Source: Flavobacteriales bacterium UBA3477
Lineage (GTDB): Bacteria > Bacteroidota > Bacteroidia > Flavobacteriales > Schleiferiaceae
Assembly: GCA_002378005.1 (NCBI GenBank)
Contig: DFQY01000026.1
Coordinates: 1-25,501, forward strand
Direction of reading: 5' to 3'
DNA length: 25,501 bases
In this document: positions 7,944 to 16,814 of the stretch, in pieces
Layout of the letters: each line of letters starts with the position of its first letter
Numbering within the stretch: position 1 is the first letter of the stretch
Translations under genes and position numbers: made by a program
Notes under the pieces: generated by a model
What the model was told of the DNA's origin: nothing
Database searches by the model: none
What the model saw: the letters and a program-made list of their open reading frames with translations, nothing else

Positions 7944-9320
7944 ATGACACTGATCAAATCCATTTCGGGAATTCGCGGTACCATCGGCGGTGCCCCTGGC
8001 GATAATTTAACACCTATTGATGCGGTAAAGTTTGCCGCAGGCTACGGCAGTTGGCTTAAAACGCGTACGTGGAACCCGACGGTGGTTATTGGCCGTGATG
8101 CACGTCCTTCAGGACCGATGCTGGAACAATTGGTCATTAGCACCTTGCAGGGTTTGGGCATTGATGTTATTAACGCCGGTTTGAGTACTACCCCGACCGT
8201 AGAAATGCTCGTCCCACGATATTCGGCGGCGGGTGGCATTATCCTCACTGCCTCGCACAATCCAGAGCAATGGAATGCACTGAAACTCTTGAACGAGAAA
8301 GGTGAATTTGTTTCTGGTGATGATGGCGCTGAAATTTTACGGTTGGCAGAAAGCACGGATTTGGATTTTGCTGAGGTAGGCGATCTCGGTACACTCACAG
8401 CCTGTGAGGACGGTATGGATTGGCATATTGACCAAGTCTTGGCCTTGCCTTCTGTCAACGTCGCAGCGGTAAAAGCGGCAGGCTTTAAGGTCGCCATTGA
8501 TGCTGTGCACAGCTCCGGAAGTGTTGCCATTCCTATGCTGCTCGATAAATTGGGCGTAGCATACCACAACCTATATCCTGAACCGCACGGTAGATTCCCA
8601 CACAATCCTGAGCCCCTCGAGCAGCATTTGGGCGCTATTATCGATGAGGTGAGCAACGGCTCTTACGATCTTGGCATCGTGGTGGATCCGGATGTGGACC
8701 GCTTGGCCTTTATTGATGAAAAAGGCGCCATGTTTGGCGAAGAATATACCTTGGTTTTAGTGGCCGATTATCTACTTTCACTCACACCAGGGCATGTGGT
8801 CAGTAATATGAGCTCCTCCAAGGCCCTTCGTGATTTAGCGGAATCAAAGGGGTCCACCTACAGTCCTTCTGCCGTTGGTGAGGTGAATGTGGTAAACGAG
8901 ATGAAGGCCAAACAAGCCGTGCTCGGCGGGGAAGGCAATGGTGGAATCATCTTACCTGAATTACATTACGGCCGTGATGCCCTAGTCGGCATTGCGCTCG
9001 CCTTGACACACCTGGCCAAATCAGGCAAGACCATGAGCGAACTGCGCGCGGGCTATCCTCAGTATTATATGGCCAAACAGAAAATTGAATTGACCCCAGG
9101 TTTAGATGTCGATGGCATCCTCGCGACCATCGCTGGACGTTATTCGGAAGAAGAATTAAGTACCATTGATGGCGTTAAAATCACTTGGTTAGACCGATGG
9201 GTTCATTTGAGAAAATCCAATACAGAGCCTATCATCCGGATTTACACTGAGGCACCCTCTACAGAAGAAGCCACAACATTAGGCGAGCGCTTCATAAAGG
9301 AGATAGAAGAATTAGCGTAA
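7944..9320 (+). CDS. glmM: Phosphoglucosamine mutase-type phosphohexomutase (GlmM family)
   Basis: A 458-residue alpha-D-phosphohexomutase. In the expected role it converts glucosamine-6-phosphate to glucosamine-1-phosphate, feeding UDP-GlcNAc for peptidoglycan and LPS. All four catalytic loops are visible in order: the phosphoserine loop TASHNP with S104, the magnesium loop DPDVDR at 248-253, the sugar-recognition loop GEGNGG at 329-334 and the phosphate-binding loop RKSNTEP at 423-429. The N terminus (SISGIRGTIGG) is the family's first substrate loop. Bacteroidota versions are often annotated simply as phosphoglucosamine mutase, but specificity among GlmM, phosphomannomutase and phosphoglucomutase cannot be settled from these motifs. 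It is the first plus-strand gene after the divergent TPR operon and is followed by the desulfurase gene after 31 nt. Confidence 0.92.
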   Translation: MTLIKSISGIRGTIGGAPGDNLTPIDAVKFAAGYGSWLKTRTWNPTVVIGRDARPSGPMLEQLVISTLQGLGIDVINAGLSTTPTVEMLVPRYSAAGGIILTASHNPEQWNALKLLNEKGEFVSGDDGAEILRLAESTDLDFAEVGDLGTLTACEDGMDWHIDQVLALPSVNVAAVKAAGFKVAIDAVHSSGSVAIPMLLDKLGVAYHNLYPEPHGRFPHNPEPLEQHLGAIIDEVSNGSYDLGIVVDPDVDRLAFIDEKGAMFGEEYTLVLVADYLLSLTPGHVVSNMSSSKALRDLAESKGSTYSPSAVGEVNVVNEMKAKQAVLGGEGNGGIILPELHYGRDALVGIALALTHLAKSGKTMSELRAGYPQYYMAKQKIELTPGLDVDGILATIAGRYSEEELSTIDGVKITWLDRWVHLRKSNTEPIIRIYTEAPSTEEATTLGERFIKEIEELA

Positions 9321-9324
9321 GCCT

Positions 9325-9332
9325 TATATTTG
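9325..9332 (+). promoter_or_regulatory. Candidate -7 element upstream of the cysteine desulfurase gene
   Basis: TATATTTG is a perfect match to the Bacteroidota TAnnTTTG consensus, 19 nt before the ATG at 9352 and just after the glmM stop codon. The surrounding TTATATTTGGGG is almost identical to the element before accC (TTATATTTGTGG). No TTG is seen at the -33 distance. It suggests the desulfurase can be transcribed independently of glmM. Confidence 0.5.
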
Positions 9333-9351
9333 GGGAACCTAAAAACAGAGC

Positions 9352-10488
9352 ATGGAAGTCATTTTCTTAGATAACGCAGCCACCACACCTTTGGAGCCTC
9401 GAGTGAAAGACGAGATGGTGCGCATGATGGAGAATTTTGGTAATCCTTCAAGTACTCATGTTAGCGGCCGTGGTGCCAAAGTAGAGGTAGAGGTAGTGCG
9501 CAAGCGTATTGCACAACGACTTGAGGCGGAGCCCGGTGAAATTTTCTTTACATCTGGCGGCACGGAGGCCGACAACATGGCTTTGTTCTGTAGCGTTCGC
9601 GACTTAGGCGTAAAGCGTATCATCACCACCACCATCGAACACCATGCCGTAGGTCATCCTGTGGAGTTCATGGTGGAGCGCGGAGAGGTGGAAGCTGCCT
9701 ATTTGAGCGTAAATGAATTTGGGGATGTTGATTTAGCGGAGCTCGAAGCGCTCCTAAAAGACGGACCTAAGACGTTGGTGAGCTTGATGTTCGCCAATAA
9801 TGAAATAGGCAACTTGAATCCTGTCAAGGAAATTAGTGCCTTGTGCAAGGCTTACGGTGCGTTGTTCCATTCAGATACCGTTCAAGCGATGGGGCATTTG
9901 CCGATCAGCGTTAAAGAGGTTGGGTATGACTTTTTAACCTGCTCAGCACATAAGATACACGGTCCAAAGGGCGTAGGCTTCGCCTATGTACGTAGTGGAT
10001 TGAAGATAAAACCATTGATCCAAGGTGGTGCCCAGGAGCGCAACATGCGTGCAGGAACAGAAAACACCATCGGTATTGTTGCTCTAGGTAAGGCTTTTGA
10101 GATTGCCACCACAGAGATGGCCGAGGACCAGAAGAAAGTGGAAGCGTTAAAGCAACGTGTGATTGACGGTGTGAAACGTATCGTTCCTGATGCTAAGTTC
10201 TTTGGGCGAAGTGCAGAATTGGACAAGAGCCTATATACCGTTTTGAGTATTGCCTTTCCGAAATCTGCCAACGATATGCTCACGTTTTCTTTTGATATGA
10301 AAGGCATCAATGTCAGTGGTGGTTCGGCTTGTACGAGCGGGTCTAACCAAGGCAGCCATGTTATTCGTGCGTTGGGCGATTGGACGTCGAACTACCAGCC
10401 CGTACGTGTCTCTTTCAGCAAATTCAATACGGAAGATTGTGTGGATGGTTTTCTCAATGTCGTAGAGGAAATCTACGCACCAGCTTAA
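9352..10488 (+). CDS. Cysteine desulfurase (IscS/NifS family, class V aminotransferase fold)
   Basis: This 378-residue PLP enzyme should take sulfur from L-cysteine as a persulfide, releasing alanine, for Fe-S clusters and thiolated tRNA. The signature is complete: LDNAATTP at 6-13, SGGTEADN at 68-75, the IEHHAV stacking histidines at 95-100, HSDTVQAMGH at 173-182, the PLP lysine K201 in SAHKIHGPKG, the RAGTEN loop at 233-238 and the sulfur-accepting C327 in the mobile SGGSACTSGS loop. The loop cysteine followed by SGS and the IscS/NifS-like length argue against the SufS type. No iscU or iscR lies beside it. Its TAA stop overlaps the TAA of the convergent gene: the four bases TTAA at 10485-10488 serve both. 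Confidence 0.93.
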   Translation: MEVIFLDNAATTPLEPRVKDEMVRMMENFGNPSSTHVSGRGAKVEVEVVRKRIAQRLEAEPGEIFFTSGGTEADNMALFCSVRDLGVKRIITTTIEHHAVGHPVEFMVERGEVEAAYLSVNEFGDVDLAELEALLKDGPKTLVSLMFANNEIGNLNPVKEISALCKAYGALFHSDTVQAMGHLPISVKEVGYDFLTCSAHKIHGPKGVGFAYVRSGLKIKPLIQGGAQERNMRAGTENTIGIVALGKAFEIATTEMAEDQKKVEALKQRVIDGVKRIVPDAKFFGRSAELDKSLYTVLSIAFPKSANDMLTFSFDMKGINVSGGSACTSGSNQGSHVIRALGDWTSNYQPVRVSFSKFNTEDCVDGFLNVVEEIYAPA

Positions 10489-13400
10489 TTGATGATGGTC
10501 ACGGTGCCCATACGCACCTCTTTGCCACCGGTAAACCTGTAGGTATAGACATCCTGAGGTACGGGTTTTCCTTTGAAAGTGCCGTCCCAGAATTCTTGGA
10601 ATGGATCTTCAGAGCGGAAGATTTCATTACCCCAGCTGTCGAAAATCACAAAAACGGGGTCCTCAAGACAGCTGTTACCCGAAATCTCGAATAGTTCATT
10701 GTCTTTATCACCGTTCGGTGTGAATGCATTAGGAATCCAAACGCGCCCGTCAATGCGAATGATATCGGCCAAGAAATCGAAGGTATAGCTGCGGTTACAG
10801 AGGGTATCTGTGATGGTAAGGTATACTGCTTCTAATCCGCTCTCTGGATAACGGAAGGATGGAATCATGCCGCTATCGATGTTGCCTGCGAAGTTCCATT
10901 CGAAGAGCATAGTGCTGTCTACATTTTGATAGAATACGTCTACTCCGCCGTATCTACAACTATCAGTGGTAACTGTAACGGTGGGAAGGGAGGCATCGTC
11001 ATCAAATTCTATGAGAAAACTTTGATCTACACTTACATCACAGAAGCTATCTCGTGCGGTAACTGTGGCGGTGTAGGTAGCAAAGGCAGGGTAGGTGTGT
11101 AGGATGTTTCTGGAGGTCGTGGTGAAGTTTTGACCGTCCCCAAAGTCCCATTCGTAATAATCAGCATCGGCCAATTGTTCTATGAAGTTCACCTCGCGCA
11201 AGAGGTCACAACTTACGTAATTCGCCACCCAATCTGTCACAGGGAAACTTGCGGTATCGTGAATGATTTCTATGAAAGTGGTGTCGTAACTATCACATAC
11301 TGTATCAATGGCCACAAGCATTACGTTATACGTTCCGAGGTTCGGGAAAGTGACCACCGGGTCCTTAAGGTTTGAGGTATCACCTTGGTTAAAGTCCCAG
11401 AAGTAGGCGTTGGCATTTACGCTTTTGTTGTCAAGCTTTAAGGTCAACTCGTAACAATTCGTATCGATTAGGTAGTTAAGGTCAATCTCCGCTTTCGCCT
11501 CGATATCCGTTTCAAAATCAAGTTTGATGACCCCTAGGTTACAATTACTGCTGTTGTTCGTTTCGCTAAAGGCACCCGGGGTAGTGGGGAGGTCGTCATT
11601 GCCTCCGCAGCCTGCGCAGACGGCTTGGTAAATTCTACCACGTTCGTCAAACCTGCTCGTTCCTCCATCTACGTGCTCTGCTGAGGTAGACCCCCCGAAA
11701 TAGCTTCCGTATTTGAAGGAACCGAAGTTCTTGGTCAATACCATGAAGTAGAAGTCTGATCCGTTGGTGGAGCTTTGTAGTGCATCAGTACTTACGGGGA
11801 GTTGTTCCACGGTTGTGGGGAAATAGCCGTTGTTTGTAACCCCGCCCCAACCTGAGAGTAAAATGTTCAGACAATCGTCCACGTTGAAGGCTGTAGGCAC
11901 AAGGTTTAAGCTGCCGGATGGTGATCCGAAAGCCGTAGAGGCTTGGCTAGAGGTCAAGTCGTTGCTAATCTTGTGAATGAACTGCTTGCGGTATTGAGGG
12001 GTACCCCATGCGCCGGTAGTAATGGGGTAGTTGCCTAATGTTTGTCCGAAGGCATAGACATTACCTAGTTTATCCACATCGAGAATGAAGCTTTGGTCGT
12101 ATTGTGCGGTTCCGACGTAGGTGCTTTGTAACAGGGCACCGGTGGAGGCATTGAACTTGGCCACATATCCATCTAAGTTTCCTCCGTAAGAGCTTTTAAA
12201 TCCACCGCTCGTGGAAGGAAGATTGCCGCCTTCGGTTCCACCAGTGATGAACACAGCACCGTTGTGGTATTTGAGGCTATATCCCGCATCATTACTTGTG
12301 CTGCCGTAATAATTGGACCATAATAAAGATGTTCCTGAGGCATTTAACTTAAAGACTACGGCATCCTGGCTACCCGCATTCGAACAGCGCGTACAGTTCG
12401 TTGACGGAAAGTTTGTACTGTTGGTGGAAGCCGTCACATAAATGTTGTTGGATGCATCGACCACGACTTCTCCACGGGCAGCATCACCGTAATTCTCAAT
12501 AATAGCAGTATTGAGTCCATCGTTGCCCGTTCCGCCGAGGTAAGTAGAGCTAAGTACCGCTGTACCTGAAGTATTGAATCTGGTGACGAATAGGTCCGAT
12601 TTTTTGAACTCGTAGCCGTTGATGGTGACGTCGTTTCCTCCGGCATTGCTGCTTTGTACGGGGTTTTGCGTAGGGAAATTTGTACTCCCTGTGGTTCCCA
12701 TAATAATGAGTTGATTGTTGCTATTGACCACCATACTGTGAGGATGATCCGGAGCAGTTCCTCCTAAATATGTAGCATAGAGCATGGTTGTACCTTGTGG
12801 CTCGAATACGGTGATGGTTACGTCGGGATTGAAACCAAGGTTAATACCGGGAGGGTCGTTATAGGTGGTTTGGAACGCACCGGTGGAGGCAACATAACCC
12901 GTAGCAAAGGCAATACCGGCTCCGTATAACCTTCCTGCATCGTCGTAGGTGGCAGCGAATCCCCAATTATCTGTCAATGAACCACTAAAAGAAGTGAATA
13001 TGAGTTGCGGATCTATGACCAAGGAATCCAAATCCATGGCTTCTTCTTCCGCGGCAAAGCCTATTTCCTGCCCCACCAACGTATACCAACAACCGAAATC
13101 TATACGTTCTCCGTTTTTCCAACCCCACGCCACAGGTGTGCTTTCCATGAATTCACCGACTGAGGTTTGGATTTGTAGGCTGCCCTCAGGGTTTAATTGG
13201 ATTCCGGTGGCGCCGTCGTACGTCCATTTAATCTGAGAAAGAACCTCCGGATCGCCCAAATGCCAATCGTACTTTAGGTGGCCGTCTTTTGCGTAAAATT
13301 TTAGTGTAGCGGAAGGGTAGAGGTCCTCGTAGACCAATGCATCGTGCGGTCGAACGTCCCCTTTCCAACGACTTTGATCTTCTCCTAAGAAGTAATTATG

Positions 13401-13730
13401 GTAGTACCCTGTTTCATGTGTACCGCGACTTTCCGCCGGTTCGGCATCAATGAAGAACATTCGAACCGCGTGCGTGCGCAGCGGATCCACCGGCAAGCTC
13501 AAGCCCGCCTCGTGCATGTGATGCCCTCGCAGGTCCTCAATTTGCCCTGCATCTCGAAGCACCATTTGTACAGATCCTGGCTCAAAGAATAGAGCTCCGT
13601 ATTTCAGGGGAAGCTTGTATTGAAACTCGCCGTCCCACTGTCCCTCATTTGGGACAAAAATCGCCTCTTGTCCGTGCAGCGTACCTGCGCAGAGCAAAAG
13701 AAAAGCCCAAAGGGTTTGTCGGAGTTTCAT
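10485..13730 (-). CDS. Large secreted SBBP beta-propeller/PKD protein with T9SS type B (gliding-motility) C-terminal domain
   Basis: A 1081-residue secreted multidomain protein. It begins with a signal peptide (MKLRQTLWAFLLLCAGTLHG), then an N-terminal domain starting FVPNEGQWDGEFQYKLPL, as seen in front of bacterial beta-propellers. From about residue 250 to 750 come SBBP-type repeats with recurring YLGGT..D and GNIYV/NNQLIIMG..STNFPT patterns. Three PKD-like domains follow, centred near 775 (YFWDFNQGD), 858 (YYEWDFGDGQ) and 942 (LFEWNFAGN). The last ~85 residues (WIPNAFTPNGDKDNELFEIS ... WGNEIF ... WDGTFKGKPVPQDVYTYRF) are the gliding-motility-associated C-terminal domain, a type IX secretion signal that leaves the protein on the cell surface or released. 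A probable adhesin or surface protein; substrate unknown. It has its own promoter-like TTG-N19-TAACTTAG, 4 nt before the ATG. Confidence 0.93.
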   Translation of the reverse strand: MKLRQTLWAFLLLCAGTLHGQEAIFVPNEGQWDGEFQYKLPLKYGALFFEPGSVQMVLRDAGQIEDLRGHHMHEAGLSLPVDPLRTHAVRMFFIDAEPAESRGTHETGYYHNYFLGEDQSRWKGDVRPHDALVYEDLYPSATLKFYAKDGHLKYDWHLGDPEVLSQIKWTYDGATGIQLNPEGSLQIQTSVGEFMESTPVAWGWKNGERIDFGCWYTLVGQEIGFAAEEEAMDLDSLVIDPQLIFTSFSGSLTDNWGFAATYDDAGRLYGAGIAFATGYVASTGAFQTTYNDPPGINLGFNPDVTITVFEPQGTTMLYATYLGGTAPDHPHSMVVNSNNQLIIMGTTGSTNFPTQNPVQSSNAGGNDVTINGYEFKKSDLFVTRFNTSGTAVLSSTYLGGTGNDGLNTAIIENYGDAARGEVVVDASNNIYVTASTNSTNFPSTNCTRCSNAGSQDAVVFKLNASGTSLLWSNYYGSTSNDAGYSLKYHNGAVFITGGTEGGNLPSTSGGFKSSYGGNLDGYVAKFNASTGALLQSTYVGTAQYDQSFILDVDKLGNVYAFGQTLGNYPITTGAWGTPQYRKQFIHKISNDLTSSQASTAFGSPSGSLNLVPTAFNVDDCLNILLSGWGGVTNNGYFPTTVEQLPVSTDALQSSTNGSDFYFMVLTKNFGSFKYGSYFGGSTSAEHVDGGTSRFDERGRIYQAVCAGCGGNDDLPTTPGAFSETNNSSNCNLGVIKLDFETDIEAKAEIDLNYLIDTNCYELTLKLDNKSVNANAYFWDFNQGDTSNLKDPVVTFPNLGTYNVMLVAIDTVCDSYDTTFIEIIHDTASFPVTDWVANYVSCDLLREVNFIEQLADADYYEWDFGDGQNFTTTSRNILHTYPAFATYTATVTARDSFCDVSVDQSFLIEFDDDASLPTVTVTTDSCRYGGVDVFYQNVDSTMLFEWNFAGNIDSGMIPSFRYPESGLEAVYLTITDTLCNRSYTFDFLADIIRIDGRVWIPNAFTPNGDKDNELFEISGNSCLEDPVFVIFDSWGNEIFRSEDPFQEFWDGTFKGKPVPQDVYTYRFTGGKEVRMGTVTIIN

Positions 13731-13734
13731 ACTA

Positions 13735-13764
13735 CTAAGTTACGATTCAAAAAGCATGCCTCAA
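13735..13764 (-). promoter_or_regulatory. Candidate promoter of the surface beta-propeller gene
   Basis: On the minus strand, TTG (13762-13764) is followed after 19 nt by TAACTTAG (13735-13742), then TAGT and the ATG at 13730. Spacing and sequence fit the Bacteroidota TTG/TAnnTTTG promoter with one mismatch. The -33 triplet overlaps the last codons of the upstream methyltransferase gene. The box ends 4 nt before the start codon, implying a leaderless or near-leaderless mRNA. Confidence 0.5.
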
Positions 13765-14966
13765 TCTAGGCGCCGCGCAAGAATCATTTGTTTCTGAGTG
13801 CCCAATTTCATTGCGAAAATCTTCATCTCTCGCCCTTCTTTAATCTTGAGCTTTTTCCGAATCAAATCCGGATGCTCAGGGAACCCGATACGCTCAATGG
13901 CGGCCCGGTCTACAGGGGTTTGAATCTTATATGGCTTCGCTATTTCTATAACCTCATAACGTTCATACAGTTCGTTTGGTGCGGGCTCATGGTCGACAGT
14001 GTAAAGATTTCCACACACGAGCTTTTTAGCCCCCATCGGCTCAAAAAGCCCTACATGGCCTTCGCTCTTGGATAGAGCTGGGCCGGGTTGAATTATGTAT
14101 GCTTTGGGATTCGTGGTCATTTCCAAAGATGTAAGGTTAACACGCTCAACCCCATATTGCACCCAAGCTGTGTTTTCATCCGGTGATAAAACCACCACTT
14201 GTAACGCTGGTGCTGCTGTATATCCTTTGCGTTGAAGGCACAACAATTCCTTGCATTCTCCTTGGTATTCCACGACATAAATGGTGGCACACCCGTCAAG
14301 TTGTTGCAGCTCTACCAGGGAAGCCATAGGGCTGTGCTTGGATAGCACATTGTGTGCGCTTTCAAGCCATTGTTGTTGGAGGGAGGGAAGGTGAGGGACC
14401 GTTTGGGTTATGCTGTGGGCCTTGTTACCGGTGGCGCGACGGTCCGGGTCGACATAGATGGTCAGCGCTTCGGCAGAAATTTTATGTTCTTTTTTCCATT
14501 GTTCCAATTCCGCCATCAATTCCTCTGCTGGTGCATTGGTGATTTTTACCGCGGGTAGATTATGCTCTAGTAGGCGCGCTAAATCCGCATTCAGTTCATT
14601 TGCCCAGTGCTTTTGAACTTCAAAACGTTGGCTGAGTGCCAAGCTATCGACCCCCATGCCGGCGCATAAATCAATGGAATAAGGTGTACGCACCAGGGAT
14701 GCTTTGAAAACTGCCGTTGCCCAACTGCTGCTCTGCTCTAGAGGGAGGCCGGTGGGAAAGATCCAATTTTTCGAAAATAACGGCTTGAACTTCTTGCCGT
14801 ATTTACGCTGGGCTTCCAGTTGACTGATCCAGCTAAAATAAGGGCGTTCGAGGCCGTACTTCAGGTTCAAATCCTGCAAGGAAGCATCTTGATTATTAGC
14901 TATCCATTGCCACGATTCTGGCGAATTGAAATCTTCAGGGTGTACCTGTTGGATGGGTTGGGGCAT
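13761..14966 (-). CDS. Class I SAM-dependent methyltransferase with THUMP-like C-terminal domain (PG_1098 type)
   Basis: A 401-residue protein. An N-terminal helical part (residues 1-90) precedes a Rossmann methyltransferase core: SAM-binding motif I IDLCAGMGVDSLALS at 98-112 with D99 opening the glycine loop, an acidic motif II region (WANELNADLA, about 121-130), and a DPDRR motif at 173-177 where catalytic or substrate residues sit. The C-terminal ~110 residues, with a KPYKIQTP-VDRAAIERIGFP segment and a charged KKLKIKEGREMKIF tail, match the THUMP-like domain of Bacteroidota PG_1098-type proteins. The family is presumed to act on RNA, but the substrate is not established. The gene lies 2 nt after the AI-2E-family gene, so the two are co-transcribed. 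Confidence 0.85.
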   Translation of the reverse strand: MPQPIQQVHPEDFNSPESWQWIANNQDASLQDLNLKYGLERPYFSWISQLEAQRKYGKKFKPLFSKNWIFPTGLPLEQSSSWATAVFKASLVRTPYSIDLCAGMGVDSLALSQRFEVQKHWANELNADLARLLEHNLPAVKITNAPAEELMAELEQWKKEHKISAEALTIYVDPDRRATGNKAHSITQTVPHLPSLQQQWLESAHNVLSKHSPMASLVELQQLDGCATIYVVEYQGECKELLCLQRKGYTAAPALQVVVLSPDENTAWVQYGVERVNLTSLEMTTNPKAYIIQPGPALSKSEGHVGLFEPMGAKKLVCGNLYTVDHEPAPNELYERYEVIEIAKPYKIQTPVDRAAIERIGFPEHPDLIRKKLKIKEGREMKIFAMKLGTQKQMILARRLD

Positions 14967-14968
14967 GT

Positions 14969-16069
14969 TTAGTTGCCTTGGTTCAACTCATTGCGAACGG
15001 TGTTCATTACCACACGAATGATGCTGTAGGCGGGAACGGCGAAGATCATGCCGACAATTCCTAGGAGCGTTCCCGCAATAGAAATTACAATGAAAATCTC
15101 GAGTGGATGAGCACCCACACTGTTGCTGAAAATGAAAGGTTGGAAAACGATATTATCTAATAATTGGACCACCGCAAACAACCCTACTAAAAGGTAGAGT
15201 CCTTGAACCAAATCTGGATCAATAGTAGGATCGGCCGCACCGAGCGCATATAGCTGTCCCATACTCAGCAAAATCCCGAGTGTAGCACCAATAATAGGGC
15301 CTACGTAAGGAATAAGGTTGAAAATTGCCGCGGTCAACGCCAGTACAATAGCGCCTTCGACGCCGATCAGGGTCATGCCGATGGAAAGCAATGTAAAGAT
15401 GGCGGTGATTTGCAGGAGGATCCCGAAGCTGTAACGCGTAACAATTCGCTTGATCTGTGGGACGATAATGTCCATTTTATTGTGGTGCTTTTTTGGTGTG
15501 ATATAGTCAATAAAAGTATGGGCCAATTCTTGTTCACGGATCAAAAAGAAGCTTATAAAGGCTATTGAAAACAGACCAATGATAACGTTACCAACTGATC
15601 CCAAGACCCCTTGGACCGCGCCAGATATGGCTTCGACGCTGGCAAAGTGTTGAAGACTTTGGTTGATTTTTTGTAATTCTACTTGACTGTCGATACCGAG
15701 GTTTGAAAGAAGGTTGGAAAACTGTTTCATTTCTTGCTCTAGTGTAGTGATCAGTTTATCGTAGCGAATGGTACGAAGGAAGGAGAACTCCTCCAATACC
15801 AACGGGACAAACCACGACACCATGAATGCAAATACGGCTCCAATAGCCAACATGGTTAGGGTAGCGCTCCCCGTCGGTCCTATGTATTTACCCAATGGGC
15901 TTTTATCTTGTATTAGTTTGAACAGCGGGCGTCCCAAAACACTGATATATAGTGCGATAAGTGCATATGCCACGACTCCTTGAATGAGGAATAGGGCGTA
16001 GATGCCAAGGGCGACACCCAGCAATTGCAGGGCAGATTTTGCGATGGGTTGAAGTTGGAATAAACTCAT
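14969..16069 (-). CDS. AI-2E transporter family permease (UPF0118)
   Basis: A 366-residue polytopic inner-membrane protein. Hydrophobic segments occur at about 12-35, 37-48, 67-95, 150-178, 210-240, 243-275, 290-312 and 320-358, with a large soluble insert at about 98-150 between the third and fourth. The diagnostic family motif FNLIPYVGPIIGATLG lies in the sixth segment. The family contains TqsA and PerM of E. coli and some proteins reported as sodium/proton antiporters; the substrate here cannot be inferred. Its ATG overlaps the TGA of the upstream DUF4159 gene by 4 nt (ATGA), a coupled pair, and its TAA lies 2 nt before the methyltransferase start. Confidence 0.9.
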   Translation of the reverse strand: MSLFQLQPIAKSALQLLGVALGIYALFLIQGVVAYALIALYISVLGRPLFKLIQDKSPLGKYIGPTGSATLTMLAIGAVFAFMVSWFVPLVLEEFSFLRTIRYDKLITTLEQEMKQFSNLLSNLGIDSQVELQKINQSLQHFASVEAISGAVQGVLGSVGNVIIGLFSIAFISFFLIREQELAHTFIDYITPKKHHNKMDIIVPQIKRIVTRYSFGILLQITAIFTLLSIGMTLIGVEGAIVLALTAAIFNLIPYVGPIIGATLGILLSMGQLYALGAADPTIDPDLVQGLYLLVGLFAVVQLLDNIVFQPFIFSNSVGAHPLEIFIVISIAGTLLGIVGMIFAVPAYSIIRVVMNTVRNELNQGN

Positions 16070-16752
16070 GGCTCAGTGTTTCGTGTTAGGGCCCAATGTA
16101 ACAAGTTTGCGCCCATTTTTAGTGCTTTTTCGCGAGTCTCTTGATCGTCGTTGTGAACTTCTGGGTCTTCCCAGCCGTCTCCCAGATCTGATTCTAGGGT
16201 AAGTAAGGCGACTAATTCACCTTCAAGGAAATAGCCTAGCGCTTGTGGTGGCTTGGCATCGTGTTCGTGAATTTTAGGAAGGCCCTCCGGGAAAGAATAA
16301 GGCCCTTTGAAAATAATGTGGTCTGAAGGGAGCAGCTGGCCCTTTTGGTCAGGAAAAATCTTTTGCATTTCCGTCCTTGCGAACTCACCCATTCCGTAGT
16401 TGTCGTCAATGTGAAGAAATCCTCCTCGCTCCGCGAAGGCTCTTAGGTTTCGAACATCAACTTCATCAAAAAAGATTCGGCCGTGCCCTGTGGCGTGCAG
16501 AAAGGAGATGCCAGATGAAAGCACATTTGCTGGTGTAGTATGGCCTTGAACTTGACAAGCTCCGTTCAAATTTTCGTTGTAGAAGGAAGCCAAGTTTTCC
16601 AGGGCTGTTGGATTGGCGTACCAATCTCCGCCGCCGTTGTACTTCATTACAGCCAATACTTGGCCTGAGCTTGAAAGCTGTAGGCCTATAATTGCTATGA
16701 AAATGAGTAGTTTCTTCACCAGCATAAATTTACTGATAATTCTCAAGTTCAT
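16066..16752 (-). CDS. DUF4159 family secreted/periplasmic protein
   Basis: A protein of up to 228 residues with an N-terminal signal sequence ending near SSSGQ (about residue 31). The start could be the ATG at 16752 (n-region MNLRIISKFMLVKK) or the in-frame ATG at 16725, which gives a more compact signal peptide (MLVKKLLIFIAIIGLQL). DUF4159 features follow: LAVMKYNGGGDWYANPTAL, then LHATGHGRIFF, LRAFAERGGFLHIDDNYG at about 108-125, DHIIFKGPYSF, and NLLHWALTR at the end. The fold is glutamine-amidotransferase-like; members occur as stand-alone proteins or near MoxR/von Willebrand-type gene clusters in Bacteroidota, and their function is unknown. It heads the minus-strand group DUF4159, AI-2E permease, methyltransferase, and is divergent from the broken gene at 16815. 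Confidence 0.87.
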   Translation of the reverse strand: MNLRIISKFMLVKKLLIFIAIIGLQLSSSGQVLAVMKYNGGGDWYANPTALENLASFYNENLNGACQVQGHTTPANVLSSGISFLHATGHGRIFFDEVDVRNLRAFAERGGFLHIDDNYGMGEFARTEMQKIFPDQKGQLLPSDHIIFKGPYSFPEGLPKIHEHDAKPPQALGYFLEGELVALLTLESDLGDGWEDPEVHNDDQETREKALKMGANLLHWALTRNTEP

Positions 16753-16778
16753 TGAACACTTACGCTAACTCATTTTTG

Positions 16779-16796
16779 GCTTTTCGGTACGAAAGC
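16779..16796. other. Small imperfect inverted repeat in a divergent intergenic region
   Basis: GCTTTTCG-GTA-CGAAAGC can pair over seven base pairs with one bulged T and a 3-base loop. It lies between the DUF4159 gene and the decayed T9SS gene, with no T tract on either side, so it is not a typical terminator. It could be a protein-binding site or chance. Confidence 0.2.
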
Positions 16797-16814
16797 TGTG
16801 GTATTATTACACTT

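Noticed and set aside
8042..8656. Minus-strand open frame of 204 codons antisense to the glmM-type gene
   Set aside because: Serine/proline/cysteine-rich shadow translation opposite the intact phosphohexomutase; no motif.
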